Made by a program: the position numbers and the translations under genes
Shown here: positions 1 through 8,042 of the stretch, one piece after another
Numbering within the stretch: the first letter of the stretch is position 1
Layout of the letters: every line of letters begins with the position of its first letter
The notes under the pieces: model-generated
What the model saw: only the letters and a program-made list of their open reading frames with translations
What the model was told of the DNA's origin: nothing
Database searches by the model: none
Source: Succinatimonas sp. UBA7265
Lineage (GTDB): Bacteria; Pseudomonadota; Gammaproteobacteria; Enterobacterales; Succinivibrionaceae
Assembly (NCBI GenBank): GCA_002473165.1
Contig: DKSD01000094.1
Span: 18,104 to 82,103 of the forward strand
Direction of reading: 5' to 3'
Length of the DNA stretch: 64,000 nt

Positions 1-22
1 TATCCAGCTGAGCTACAGGTGC
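1..22 (-). tRNA. 5' end of a tRNA, probably tRNA-Arg (partial)
   Basis: Read on the minus strand, the first 22 bases give GCACCTGTAGCTCAGCTGGA plus TA: a 7-nt acceptor strand, TA, and a D-arm of the AGCTCAGCTGGATA type. This is the start found in many arginine tRNAs. The anticodon lies outside the window, so the identity is inferred. In E. coli a cluster of tRNA-Arg(ACG) genes sits beside tRNA-Ser(GCU), csrA and alaS, which are also nearby here. Confidence 0.7.
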
Positions 23-237
23 ATTAAAGCTTCACGCTTTGTGTGCGCAACATTATACAGAGCGCTTTTTGCGATTACAAGGTTTTTAACGTTTCCCCGC
101 GCAAATTTAACCTCCCTCCCTTCTCCCCTCGCGCCCCGGCGTTTTTCGTTACTTTTTCAGGCGCGCTTTACCTGAATTTAACAACAGCTTTGCATAATGC
201 TAACGCTTTAAAAACGGAGTGTTTTGCAGTTATAACT

Positions 238-1308
238 ATGATAAAACAAGCACTTGCCACAGCAAGCATCGCCTTGGCCCTCGCAGGGATCCCTGCGCAG
301 GCCTATAAAGTGGGCATAGCGCTGCCCACCCAGAACGAACAGCGCTGGTACAAAGAAGGCCCGGAGATTGCCAAAGCGCTTGAAGAAGCAGGCTTTGATA
401 CCGAACTTTACTACGCTGGCGACGGGGATTTGGCCACACAGCAGCGGCAGATCGCGCGCATGGTAAAAGAAAAATACGACGCGCTCATCGTCACGCCGGT
501 CAAGGCCGACGGCCTCTCTGAGGCTTTAAAGGCCCCGCTCAAAGCCCGTGTACCGGTCATCTCCTACGATCGCCTGATCCTAAACTCCAAGGCCGTCTCC
601 TATTACGTGGCCTTTGACAGCGTCGAGGCCGGCAGGATGCAGGGCCGCGCCCTGGCCTGGGCGCTGCACCTGGACAGCCGCACCAAAGAGCATCCGGCAT
701 CCATTGAGATGTTCGCCGGCTCCCCTGACGATCGCAACGCCCTGCACCAGTGGAACGGCTTCATGCAGATCATCGGCCCCTATCTCGATTACAAGATGCT
801 CAAAGTCCCCTCGGACGACGAGACGCTGCTGCGCGCCCAGATAAACGGCTGGAACACCGACATGGCGCTAAAGCGCATGTACAAGCTCATCGGCGCCCAG
901 CACTACGGCCCGGGCAAGAAAGCGCTTGACGGGGTGTTCTGCGCCTCAGACGGGCTGGCCGACGGCGTGGTCACCGCCCTGAAAAAGACCGGCTACACGA
1001 AAGACGACATGCCTTTTATCACCGGCATGGACGGCGAACTCTCCCAAATCAAAGGCATCTCCGACAAAGAGCGCCACATGACCATCCTCAAAGACCCAAG
1101 GCTCATCTACCCGCACCTCGTCGCGACAGTCAAAGCGCTCTCTGAGGGGCGCGAGCCTTACATCAATGACGATCACACCTACAATAACGGCCCTAAGGCG
1201 GTTCCGGCCGTCGTGATCTCCCCGCGCGTCGTCGATCATTCAAACTACCGCGAGGCCATGATTGAGAGCGGGATCTTCACCGCAGAGCAGGTTAAAAACG
1301 GGATTTAG
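238..1308 (+). CDS. Periplasmic sugar-binding protein, ChvE/XylF-like (copy 1)
   Basis: Predicted 356-aa secreted solute-binding protein of the periplasmic-binding-protein 1 type, family of ChvE and xylose-binding XylF. The start at 238 gives a normal signal peptide (MIKQALATASIALALAGIPA then QA, cleaved before YKVGIA). An upstream ATG at 43 in the same frame would put a long unlikely tail in front. Family marks include ALPTQNEQRWYKEG at the start of the mature protein, the YDRLI hinge strand, FAGSPDDRNA, the sugar-contacting GMDGEL loop, and the C-terminal NDDHTYNNG..AVPAVVISP segment typical of ChvE. It is followed by a terminator and then a close paralogue. No permease or ATPase gene of an ABC transporter is in the window. 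The ligand cannot be told from sequence; an aldose is the family expectation. Confidence 0.85.
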   Translation: MIKQALATASIALALAGIPAQAYKVGIALPTQNEQRWYKEGPEIAKALEEAGFDTELYYAGDGDLATQQRQIARMVKEKYDALIVTPVKADGLSEALKAPLKARVPVISYDRLILNSKAVSYYVAFDSVEAGRMQGRALAWALHLDSRTKEHPASIEMFAGSPDDRNALHQWNGFMQIIGPYLDYKMLKVPSDDETLLRAQINGWNTDMALKRMYKLIGAQHYGPGKKALDGVFCASDGLADGVVTALKKTGYTKDDMPFITGMDGELSQIKGISDKERHMTILKDPRLIYPHLVATVKALSEGREPYINDDHTYNNGPKAVPAVVISPRVVDHSNYREAMIESGIFTAEQVKNGI

Positions 1309-1325
1309 CGTTCCCGTTCAATTCC

Positions 1326-1352
1326 AAAAGCCGCCTTTTGGCGACTTTTTTT
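1326..1352 (+). terminator. Rho-independent terminator after sugar-binding copy 1
   Basis: AAAAGCCGCC, a TTTT loop, then GGCGACTTTT and further T residues: a 10-bp stem with one mismatch, followed by a T run. It ends transcription of the first binding-protein gene, so the second copy probably has its own promoter. Confidence 0.75.
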
Positions 1353-1469
1353 GCCCTCGCATCTTTAAGCAGAGCCGCAAACGTTTACGGGATCGGGATC
1401 TTATTCACAGCGCGCAAAGCTAAAATGAGCTATCTATCAGGTAATGACTTGGATTTTTGCGGTGCCTTT

Positions 1470-2549
1470 ATGAAGATAAAAACTGCTCTGTGCGCTCTTG
1501 CCGCAGCGCTCGCGCTCTCCTCGCCTTCGGCCTTTGCCTATAAAGTCGGGATCTCCCTGCCCACCCAGAACGATCAGCGCTGGTACAAGGAAGGCCCGGA
1601 GATCGCCGCCGCCTTGCAGAAAGCCGGCTTTGAGACCGATCTATATTACTCAGGCGACGGCGACATCGCTATCCAGCAGCGCCACATGGAGCGCATGGTC
1701 AAAGAACACTGCGATGCCATGATCGTCACCCCGGTGGACAGCTCCGGCCTGAAGAATGCTCTGGACTCCGCGCTCAAGGCCAACATTCCGGTCATCGCCT
1801 ACGATCGCCTGATCTTAGGCACGAAAGCCGTGCAGTATTACGTGGCCTTTGACAGCAAGGACGCCGGGCGCATCCAGGCGCGCGCCATCTCGCGCGCCCT
1901 GCACCTTGACAGCCGCAACCCCGCCTATCCGGTGAACGCTGAATTTTTTGCCGGCTCCACCGACGATCGCAACGCGCTGCTGCAATGGGAAGGCTTCATG
2001 GAAGTCATGCAGCCGTTTATCGACAAAAAGGTGCTCAACGTGCCCTCCGGCGATGTATCCATGGGCCGCGCCAGCATCTTTAAGTGGAGCACCGATCAGG
2101 CATTAAAGCGCATGGACAAACTCATTGGACTTAACAACTACGGCCCGGGCAAAGGCAAGACGAAGCTCAAAGCGGTGTTCTGCGCCTCAGACGGCCTGGC
2201 CGACGGCGTGATCCTCGCTTTGAGGAAGGCTGGCTACACCAAAGACGACATGCCCTACATCACCGGCATGGACGCCCAGTTAAGCCAGGTGCGCGGCATC
2301 GTCAGCCGCGAGCGCAACATGACGGTGTTAAAAGATCCGCGCCTCCTCTATCCGATCCTTGTGGAAATGATCACCGATCTCTCGCAGGGCAAGACCCCGA
2401 AGACCAATGACGACCACACGTTCGCCAACGGCAAGAAGATCGTGCCAGCCCGGGTGCTCTCTCCTAAACTCGTCGACCGCTCCAACGTCAAGACCATGCT
2501 CATAGAGTCCGGCATTTACACCGCAAAGGATGTGGGACTTGAGAAATAG
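1470..2549 (+). CDS. Periplasmic sugar-binding protein, ChvE/XylF-like (copy 2)
   Basis: 359-aa paralogue of the preceding gene. The start at 1470 gives MKIKTALCALAAALALSSPS as a clean signal peptide. An in-frame ATG at 1425 would prefix 15 residues and is less likely. The same landmarks recur: SLPTQNDQRWYKEG, AYDRLILGTK, FAGSTDDRNA, ASDGLADGV, GMDAQL and the NDDHTFANGK..VPARVLSP tail. Differences lie around the ligand cleft, so the two copies may bind different sugars or the same sugar with different affinity (inference). As with copy 1, no cognate membrane components are adjacent. It may feed a distant transporter or a chemoreceptor, as ChvE and MglB do. Confidence 0.85.
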   Translation: MKIKTALCALAAALALSSPSAFAYKVGISLPTQNDQRWYKEGPEIAAALQKAGFETDLYYSGDGDIAIQQRHMERMVKEHCDAMIVTPVDSSGLKNALDSALKANIPVIAYDRLILGTKAVQYYVAFDSKDAGRIQARAISRALHLDSRNPAYPVNAEFFAGSTDDRNALLQWEGFMEVMQPFIDKKVLNVPSGDVSMGRASIFKWSTDQALKRMDKLIGLNNYGPGKGKTKLKAVFCASDGLADGVILALRKAGYTKDDMPYITGMDAQLSQVRGIVSRERNMTVLKDPRLLYPILVEMITDLSQGKTPKTNDDHTFANGKKIVPARVLSPKLVDRSNVKTMLIESGIYTAKDVGLEK

Positions 2550-2717
2550 GCGCCGCGCTGTATAAAACGCCGCAAAGCGAAGATCTGAGAAAGATCCGCA
2601 GTCTTTCGGCGGGTTAACGGGATCGGCGTACGCTCAGATCTGACGCCGGCACAGCACAGCCGGCTGCGGGCGCAGACCCAGTCGCGATTTTACCGGGCAC
2701 ATTGAAGGAGATTGGTT

Positions 2718-3614
2718 ATGGATTTTACAGACAAGCTCATGCTCGGCGGGATCGGAGCCGTGGCGCTTGGAGCCGCGGCGATGCTTTTCTGCGCAGCGTC
2801 GGTGTACGTGATCGATGAAGGCGAGCGCGCGGTGCTTACCAGATTCGGCACGATTGAAGACGTATGGGATCCGGGCATTCACCTGGCTGTCCCCCTTATT
2901 GAAAGGGCCAAAGTGTACAGCGTGCGCGTCCAGAAATCGGTGTTCGGCGGTGATGAAGAGAACAAGCTTCAGGCTTACTCCAATGATCAGCAGATCATTG
3001 ACAGCTACCGGATCTCAATCACCTGGCAGTACGATCCGTTGCGCATCAAAGACGCTTACAAATTCTTTAAAACCGATGAAGACAACTCCGTGTTTTACAC
3101 GGTGGTCGCCCCGCTGGTACAGCAGACTTCAAAACAGCTTTTAGGGCAGTTTACCGCCTCGACGATCATTCAGGAGCGCTCCAAACTCGACACCGCTTTT
3201 GACCGCATGCTCAAAGAGGAGCTTAAGCGTTACCCCATCAATGTGATCTCGGTGCAGATCGAGGATGTCTCTTTCTCGGAAAGCTATGACCGGGTGGTTG
3301 AGCAGACCGCGCAAAAGAAGATGGAGATCGAAAAAGCCCGCAACGAACTGCAGCGCATTGAGATCGAATCCAAGCAGCAGATCGCCAAAGCCGATGCGGA
3401 AAACAAAGCCATGCGCCTGCGCGCCGACGCCAAAGCCTATCAGATCAGGACCACCGCGCAGGCGGAAGCCGACGCCATAGCGCTCAAAGCCAAAGCCTTG
3501 CAGGAAGGCCGCGAGATCATTGACCTGACGCTGGCTGAGAAATGGAACGGGGAACTGCCGCAAACTATGCTCGGTGACGGTTCAAAGCTGATCCCGGTGC
3601 TGTCAGGGAAATAA
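2718..3614 (+). CDS. SPFH/band-7 (prohibitin-like) membrane protein
   Basis: 298-aa protein with an N-terminal membrane segment (LMLGGIGAVALGAAAMLF, about residues 7-25), then an SPFH/band-7 domain beginning YVIDEGERAVLTRFG and PGIHLAVPLIE. An Ala/Lys/Glu-rich coiled coil follows (about residues 195-265), and the tail is NGELPQTMLG. The layout is that of HflC/prohibitin-type scaffold proteins, which oligomerise at the inner membrane and often modulate FtsH-like proteases. No hflK or hflX partner is beside it, so a stand-alone prohibitin homologue is the best label. The start is set by AAGGAG at 2705-2710, seven bases before ATG 2718; an in-frame TTG at 2712 is rejected. Confidence 0.85.
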   Translation: MDFTDKLMLGGIGAVALGAAAMLFCAASVYVIDEGERAVLTRFGTIEDVWDPGIHLAVPLIERAKVYSVRVQKSVFGGDEENKLQAYSNDQQIIDSYRISITWQYDPLRIKDAYKFFKTDEDNSVFYTVVAPLVQQTSKQLLGQFTASTIIQERSKLDTAFDRMLKEELKRYPINVISVQIEDVSFSESYDRVVEQTAQKKMEIEKARNELQRIEIESKQQIAKADAENKAMRLRADAKAYQIRTTAQAEADAIALKAKALQEGREIIDLTLAEKWNGELPQTMLGDGSKLIPVLSGK

Positions 3615-3648
3615 CCCCGGTTGCACACTGAACGCGCGGGACTTTTGG

Positions 3649-4057
3649 TCAATGCCTTTCCATCCGGACTTTAAGCGGCAGGACGGTTTTATAGTGCTCA
3701 ATAGCCTGATCAGCTGTGTAAATAATTAATCCGTTCCTGACGGCTGCCGCGCATATCAGGAAATCAACAGCTGAACCTTGAATGCCCTTGCGCCTGCACA
3801 TATTGCAGTACCAGGCAGCGCATTCATAATCTGCGGCTGACAAGGGGACATCAGGCAGAGGCGAGAGCGTTTTTTTTTACGCTGATAAATTCGTTCCCGT
3901 CTGAAATTCCTGAAAGTATTTCCTGTCTGATTGGCCCTATGAGGACTGCCTGAAGTTCCCTGACCATTTTAGCCAGATGCTCGCACGTGACCGGGTTCGG
4001 GTTCTTTCTCCGCAGTGCTTCAGACCAAATGCAGGTGTCGACAAGAAATTCAGGCAC
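3649..4057 (-). pseudogene. vapC: VapC-type PIN-domain toxin, frameshifted
   Basis: PIN-domain ribonuclease toxin of a type II toxin-antitoxin pair, split in two frames. The first part starts at GTG 4057 (VPEFLVDTCIWSEAL) and runs to ISVKK. The second part resumes with TLSPLPDVPLSAADYE and continues through RRKGIQGSAVDFLI and YTADQ. The break is at a run of nine A residues on the coding strand (3870-3878); eight would restore the frame. All four acidic residues expected of a PIN active site are present across the two parts (D in VDTC, E in IRQEI, D in SAVDF, D in TADQ). The start overlaps the vapB stop, as usual. It may be a true pseudogene, a sequencing error, or a slippage-rescued gene. Confidence 0.8.
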
Positions 4058-4253
4058 GGCGGTTCCTTTGAGCCTTGTAATCGTAATCTTCGTCAAAGTC
4101 GACGGTCCCAAAAGCGCTTATCAGCTTTTCCGCCTCACGGCGCTGGATAAACTCCTTTAGCGCCTGAGTCACCGTGGCTTTCTTGGTCTTTAAACCGCCT
4201 AAAGCAAGCGCCTGCTTTAACAGATTGTCATCAAGAGCTAAATTCGTTGCCAT
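4050..4253 (-). CDS. vapB: VapB-type antitoxin
   Basis: 67-aa small protein. The N-terminal MATNLALDDNLLKQALALGG followed by LKTKKATVTQALKEFIQRR is the ribbon-helix-helix pattern of VapB antitoxins of the MATNLxIDD group. The C-terminal DFDEDYDYKAQRNRRA is the toxin-wrapping tail. The start at 4253 matches the family; an ATG four codons upstream (4265) is possible. Its TGA stop overlaps the GTG of vapC, which implies translational coupling. It would repress its own promoter and neutralise VapC. With the toxin frame broken, it could survive as an orphan. Confidence 0.85.
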   Translation of the reverse strand: MATNLALDDNLLKQALALGGLKTKKATVTQALKEFIQRREAEKLISAFGTVDFDEDYDYKAQRNRRA

Positions 4254-4548
4254 GCCAAATCTCATTTTTTAAATTGTTACACATGGCAATGTGTAAATTA
4301 TGCTTTTGCCATATTCGGCAACGAAAGTTCTTCACGGCATCTCCAGACGAAAATTTGCATTCCGCACTGTATTCCGCATTTGGGTGTGTCATGCAAATTT
4401 GCTGGAAACTGCCTCAAGACCGGCTAAAAATGCTTTAAGCAGCAAAGCGCCAGCTATTCTCTGAATTAAACAGGACGCCAGAACACAGGGCGCGTTTACC
4501 GCACCTAAGGGAAAACAAAAAATAATTTGTTGTTTTTGAAGGGGAAAA

Positions 4549-4643
4549 TGGCGGATAGAGAGGGATTCGAACCCTCGATACAGCCCTTAAAGCCGTATGC
4601 TCCCTTAGCAGGGGAGTACCTTCAGCCACTCGGTCATCTATCC
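4549..4643 (-). tRNA. tRNA-Ser(GCU)
   Basis: 95 nt including an encoded CCA. The minus strand reads GGATAGATGACCGAGTGGCT at the 5' end, an anticodon arm CTCCC-CTGCTAA-GGGAG with anticodon GCT, a long class II variable arm, and the T-arm GAGGGTTCGAATCCCTC. The long variable arm and anticodon make it serine AGC/AGU. Its place next to csrA and alaS is the conserved gamma arrangement (serV in E. coli). Confidence 0.97.
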
Positions 4644-4652
4644 ACTTGGCAA

Positions 4653-4865
4653 TCAGTGCGCATTAGTATCAGTTTTTTCCCGCTTGAAGTCAAGCGGTTT
4701 GTCTGATGCCTTGCGATCCTGATCCGAGGGGAGCCTTTGCACCTTCACCGATGCCGGAGCATCGATGCCGAGGCTTACCCGGTCTCCCCTCATTTCCAAA
4801 ACACGTACGGTGATCCCGCCTGAGAGCTGAACTGCTTCATGCTCTTTGCGCGAGATCACCAGCAT
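4653..4865 (-). CDS. csrA: Carbon storage regulator CsrA
   Basis: 70-aa RNA-binding global regulator that binds GGA motifs in mRNA leaders. The beta-strand core is recognisable: MLVISRKEHEAVQL, ITVRVLEMRGDRVSLGIDAP, then VKVQR, where the Arg matches the RNA-binding R44 of E. coli CsrA. The sequence is more divergent than usual in the first turn, with REHEAVQ-type residues in place of the common RRVGE. The C-terminal tail (SDQDRKASDKPLDFKREKTD) is hydrophilic and not conserved. The gene starts only two bases after the alaS stop, so it is probably co-transcribed with alaS. Confidence 0.93.
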   Translation of the reverse strand: MLVISRKEHEAVQLSGGITVRVLEMRGDRVSLGIDAPASVKVQRLPSDQDRKASDKPLDFKREKTDTNAH

Positions 4866-4867
4866 GT

Positions 4868-7495
4868 TTAGAGGCGCTCCTTGAGGAACGGCAGCGCCGA
4901 GGCGATAGCGTCATCGAGGCCTTCGGTCTTCGTGCCGCCGGCCTGGGCCAGATCCGGACGCCCGCCGCCTTTGCCGTCGACAAAGGAAGCTGCGGTCTTC
5001 ACGAGATCGCCGGCCTTGACCTTGGCTGTCAGATCCTTGGACACCGCCGCGGCCAGGGAGACCTTGCCGTCGCTCACCGCGCCTAAGAGCACCACGCCGC
5101 TCTTTAAGCGCACGATGATGTCCTCTGCGGCAGTGCGCAGTTCCTTGGGATCATAACCATCAAGCTTAATGGCCACGGTCTTGACGCCGTTGACGTCCTG
5201 AGCTTTGGCTGCGAGTTTCTCGCACTCAAAGCTTATAAGGCGCTCTTTGAGCTGCTCGTTCTCTTTTTCAAGAGTGCGGCCGCGCAGCACCAAAGCCTCG
5301 GCCTTTTCGGCTATGGACTGGTTGTCAGCCTTCATGAGCCTGGCGGTCTTGACGACCATGCGCACCATCTTCTGGAGGTACTCTATGGCCGCGCCGCCGA
5401 CCACCGCCTCGATGCGGCGGATGCCGGAGGCCACCGACTCATCGGAGACCATGACAAAGACGCCCAGATCGCCCGTGCGTCTGGCATGCGTGCCGCCGCA
5501 CAGTTCCTTGGAGAACGAACCCATGGAGACGACGCGGACTTTGTCCTCGTACTTCTCGTCAAAAAGCGCGATCGCGCCGGACTTCTTGGCGGCGTCGAGA
5601 TCCATGATCTCGGTGCACACCTCGTGGTTTTGGCGGATCTGATCATTGACGATGGCGGAGATCTGCTGGCGCTGCTGCAGCGTCAGCGGCTGGCCGTAGG
5701 AGTAGTCAAAGCGCAGGCGGTCGGGAGCCACATAAGAGCCCTTCTGCATCACGCCGTCGCCTAACACCTGGCGCAGCGCGGCGTCGAGGAGGTGGGTGGC
5801 CGAGTGATGGGCCGCGATCTGTTTTCTGACCTCGGCATCGACGCTCGCGGTGACCTTGTCGCCCTTGGAGAAACCGCCGAGCTCGACATGGCCGATGTGG
5901 ATCACGGTCTTGCCGACGCGTTTGGTGTCTTCAACGGTGAACTCAGTGTTCTCGCCGGCTTTGATCACGCCGTGATCGCCGACCTGGCCGCCCATCTCTC
6001 CGTAAAACGGAGTGGCGTCCAGCACGATCACCGCCTTTTCGTCGGTGGAGATGCTGTCAACTTCCTGCCCGTCTTTGTAGATGCCGGTGATCACGCCCTC
6101 GGAGGTGAGGGTCTCATAACCGGTAAAGCGGGTGATCTCGGTAAGCTTGAGATCCTCGTTGTAATCTATGCCGAACTTCGAGGCCTTCTTCGACATGGCT
6201 TTCTGCTTGGCCATTTCGGCGTCAAAGCCGTCCATGTCCAGCTTGTAGCCGCGATCGCGGACGACGTCCTGCGTCAGATCGGTGGGGAAGCCGTAGGTGT
6301 CGTAGAGCTTAAAGACGACATTGCCCGGGATCACTTTTGAAGATCCGAGTTTGGCAAGCTCGCCCTCAAGCAGGCTCAGGCCGTGATCGAGCGTCTTTAA
6401 GAACAGCTCTTCTTCTTTCCTGAGCGTGTTCTTGATGCGCTCTTTTTCCTCGACGAGCTCCGGATAAGCCTGACCCATGAGATCGGCCAGACCGTCGACG
6501 AGCTTGTAGAAGAACACGTCCTTGGCGCCCAGCAGGCGGCCGTGGCGCACGGCGCGGCGGATGATGCGGCGCAGCACGTAGCCGCGGCCCTCGTTTGACG
6601 GCTGCACGCCGTCGGCGACGAGGAACGAGCACGAACGGATGTGATCGGCGATCACGCGCAGCGACTTGCTCTTGAGATCGCTCACGCCCAAAACGCGGGC
6701 CGCGTCTTTCTCCAGGTTGACAAAGAGATCGATGTCATAGTTGGAGTGGACCCCCTGCAGCACGGCGGCAATGCGCTCGAGCCCCAGGCCGTTGTCGATC
6801 ATCGGCTTGCCGAGTTTCTCAAACGTGCCGTCAGCCTTGCGGTTGTACTGCATGAAGACGATATTCCAGATCTCGATGAACCTGTCGCCGTCTTCCTCAG
6901 GTGATCCCGGAGGGCCGCCCCAGATCTCCGGGCCGTGATCGTAGAAGATCTCCGAGCACGGGCCGCAGGGGCCTGTGTCGCCCATCTGCCAGAAGTTGTC
7001 TGACTCAAACGGGCCGCCCTTGTTGTCGCCGATGCGCACGATGCGCTCCGGAGGGACGCCGATGACGTCCTTCCAGATGTTGTAAGCTTCGTCGTCCTTG
7101 TCGTACACGGTCACCGTCAGTGACTCTTTGGGAAGGCCGTAGCCTTCGGTGAGCAGCGTCCAGGCGTAGGTGATGGCTTCTTTCTTGAAGTAATCGCCGA
7201 AGCTGAAATTGCCCAGCATCTCAAAGAAGGTATGGTGCCTGGCCGTGTAGCCGACATTCTCGAGGTCGTTCTGCTTGCCGCCGGCGCGCACGCACTTCTG
7301 GGCGGAGCAGGCGCGCACATACGGGCGCTTCTCTTTGCCCAGGTACACGTCTTTGAACTGATTCATGCCTGCGTTGGTGAACAGCAGGGTGGGATCATTA
7401 TGCGGTACCAGCGAGCTCGAGCGCACCACGGTATGCCCGCGGGCCTTGAAGAAATCCAGATACTTCTGACGTATCTGGTCTGTTGTCATGTACAT
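4868..7495 (-). CDS. alaS: Alanyl-tRNA synthetase
   Basis: 875 aa, matching the E. coli enzyme (876). It charges tRNA-Ala and edits mischarged Ser/Gly. Visible parts are the class II catalytic core (KARGHTVVRSSSLVPHNDPT, FTNAGMNQFK, FFEMLGNFSFGDYFK), the tRNA-recognition region, the editing domain with HHSATHLLDAAL and the zinc-binding CGGTH, and the C-Ala domain at the end. The start is ambiguous. The frame opens with MYMTTDQIRQ, and ATG 7489 (MTTDQIRQ) would fit the family equally well; no strong ribosome site precedes either. It lies upstream of csrA in the same direction. Confidence 0.97.
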   Translation of the reverse strand: MYMTTDQIRQKYLDFFKARGHTVVRSSSLVPHNDPTLLFTNAGMNQFKDVYLGKEKRPYVRACSAQKCVRAGGKQNDLENVGYTARHHTFFEMLGNFSFGDYFKKEAITYAWTLLTEGYGLPKESLTVTVYDKDDEAYNIWKDVIGVPPERIVRIGDNKGGPFESDNFWQMGDTGPCGPCSEIFYDHGPEIWGGPPGSPEEDGDRFIEIWNIVFMQYNRKADGTFEKLGKPMIDNGLGLERIAAVLQGVHSNYDIDLFVNLEKDAARVLGVSDLKSKSLRVIADHIRSCSFLVADGVQPSNEGRGYVLRRIIRRAVRHGRLLGAKDVFFYKLVDGLADLMGQAYPELVEEKERIKNTLRKEEELFLKTLDHGLSLLEGELAKLGSSKVIPGNVVFKLYDTYGFPTDLTQDVVRDRGYKLDMDGFDAEMAKQKAMSKKASKFGIDYNEDLKLTEITRFTGYETLTSEGVITGIYKDGQEVDSISTDEKAVIVLDATPFYGEMGGQVGDHGVIKAGENTEFTVEDTKRVGKTVIHIGHVELGGFSKGDKVTASVDAEVRKQIAAHHSATHLLDAALRQVLGDGVMQKGSYVAPDRLRFDYSYGQPLTLQQRQQISAIVNDQIRQNHEVCTEIMDLDAAKKSGAIALFDEKYEDKVRVVSMGSFSKELCGGTHARRTGDLGVFVMVSDESVASGIRRIEAVVGGAAIEYLQKMVRMVVKTARLMKADNQSIAEKAEALVLRGRTLEKENEQLKERLISFECEKLAAKAQDVNGVKTVAIKLDGYDPKELRTAAEDIIVRLKSGVVLLGAVSDGKVSLAAAVSKDLTAKVKAGDLVKTAASFVDGKGGGRPDLAQAGGTKTEGLDDAIASALPFLKERL

Positions 7496-7567
7496 AATGA
7501 AAAGTTAACCAAAAAGAGAATGTGACATTAAGTCCCAGCCCTGAATTATACAATTTTCAGTGCGAAG

Positions 7568-8035
7568 TCATGAGCGCGAGGAGGAAAAACGCTCGAAGGC
7601 CTCAAGGCAGGTGTCGCGGTCAAAACCGCGGCGGCAGAGGGCGGCCAGCATCTTCTGGCCGGTTTTGTAATCCACGGACTCCAGCGAGCCGTAGCGGCGC
7701 TCTAAAAAGTCGAGGGCCTGGGCTCCGAAGTCCTGTTCTTCAAGGTAGGGCGTCAACAGATCAGGATCGAGGCCGCGGCGGCGCGCCTCAAGGCGCGCCT
7801 TCTGCGGCCCCTGATGGGCGAAGGCGGCGTGGCGGGCGAGCATCTCCGCCATGCGCTGATCGCTCTGCGATCCCTCGGCGCGCGCCTTTTGGGCCGCCGC
7901 GAGGGCGGCCTCCTTCACATAGCGCGAGCCTATCTTGCGCACGAGCTCTTCAAAGGCGTACTCGCGCCTGGCCAGAAGCCAGATGGCATAGCTGTACGCC
8001 CCCTCAGGATCGTCGCGCAGCTCCTGCTTTTTCAC
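7568..8035 (-). CDS. recX: Recombination regulator RecX
   Basis: 155-aa all-helical protein that caps and disassembles RecA filaments. RecX features are YSYAIWLLARREYAFEELVRKI in the first repeat, a lysine/alanine-rich middle and a final DFLERRYG..KMLAALCRRGFD repeat. The gene begins 7 bases after the recA stop on the same strand, the usual recA-recX operon, so expression follows RecA. Confidence 0.92.
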   Translation of the reverse strand: MKKQELRDDPEGAYSYAIWLLARREYAFEELVRKIGSRYVKEAALAAAQKARAEGSQSDQRMAEMLARHAAFAHQGPQKARLEARRRGLDPDLLTPYLEEQDFGAQALDFLERRYGSLESVDYKTGQKMLAALCRRGFDRDTCLEAFERFSSSRS

Positions 8036-8042
8036 TCAGTCC

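Noticed and set aside
4254..4548. A gene or small RNA between vapB and tRNA-Ser
   Set aside because: No frame with a ribosome site, no promoter-terminator pair; only short AT-rich stretches were seen.
5792..6340. Long plus-strand frame inside alaS
   Set aside because: GC-rich third-position shadow of alaS; alaS is well supported on the other strand.
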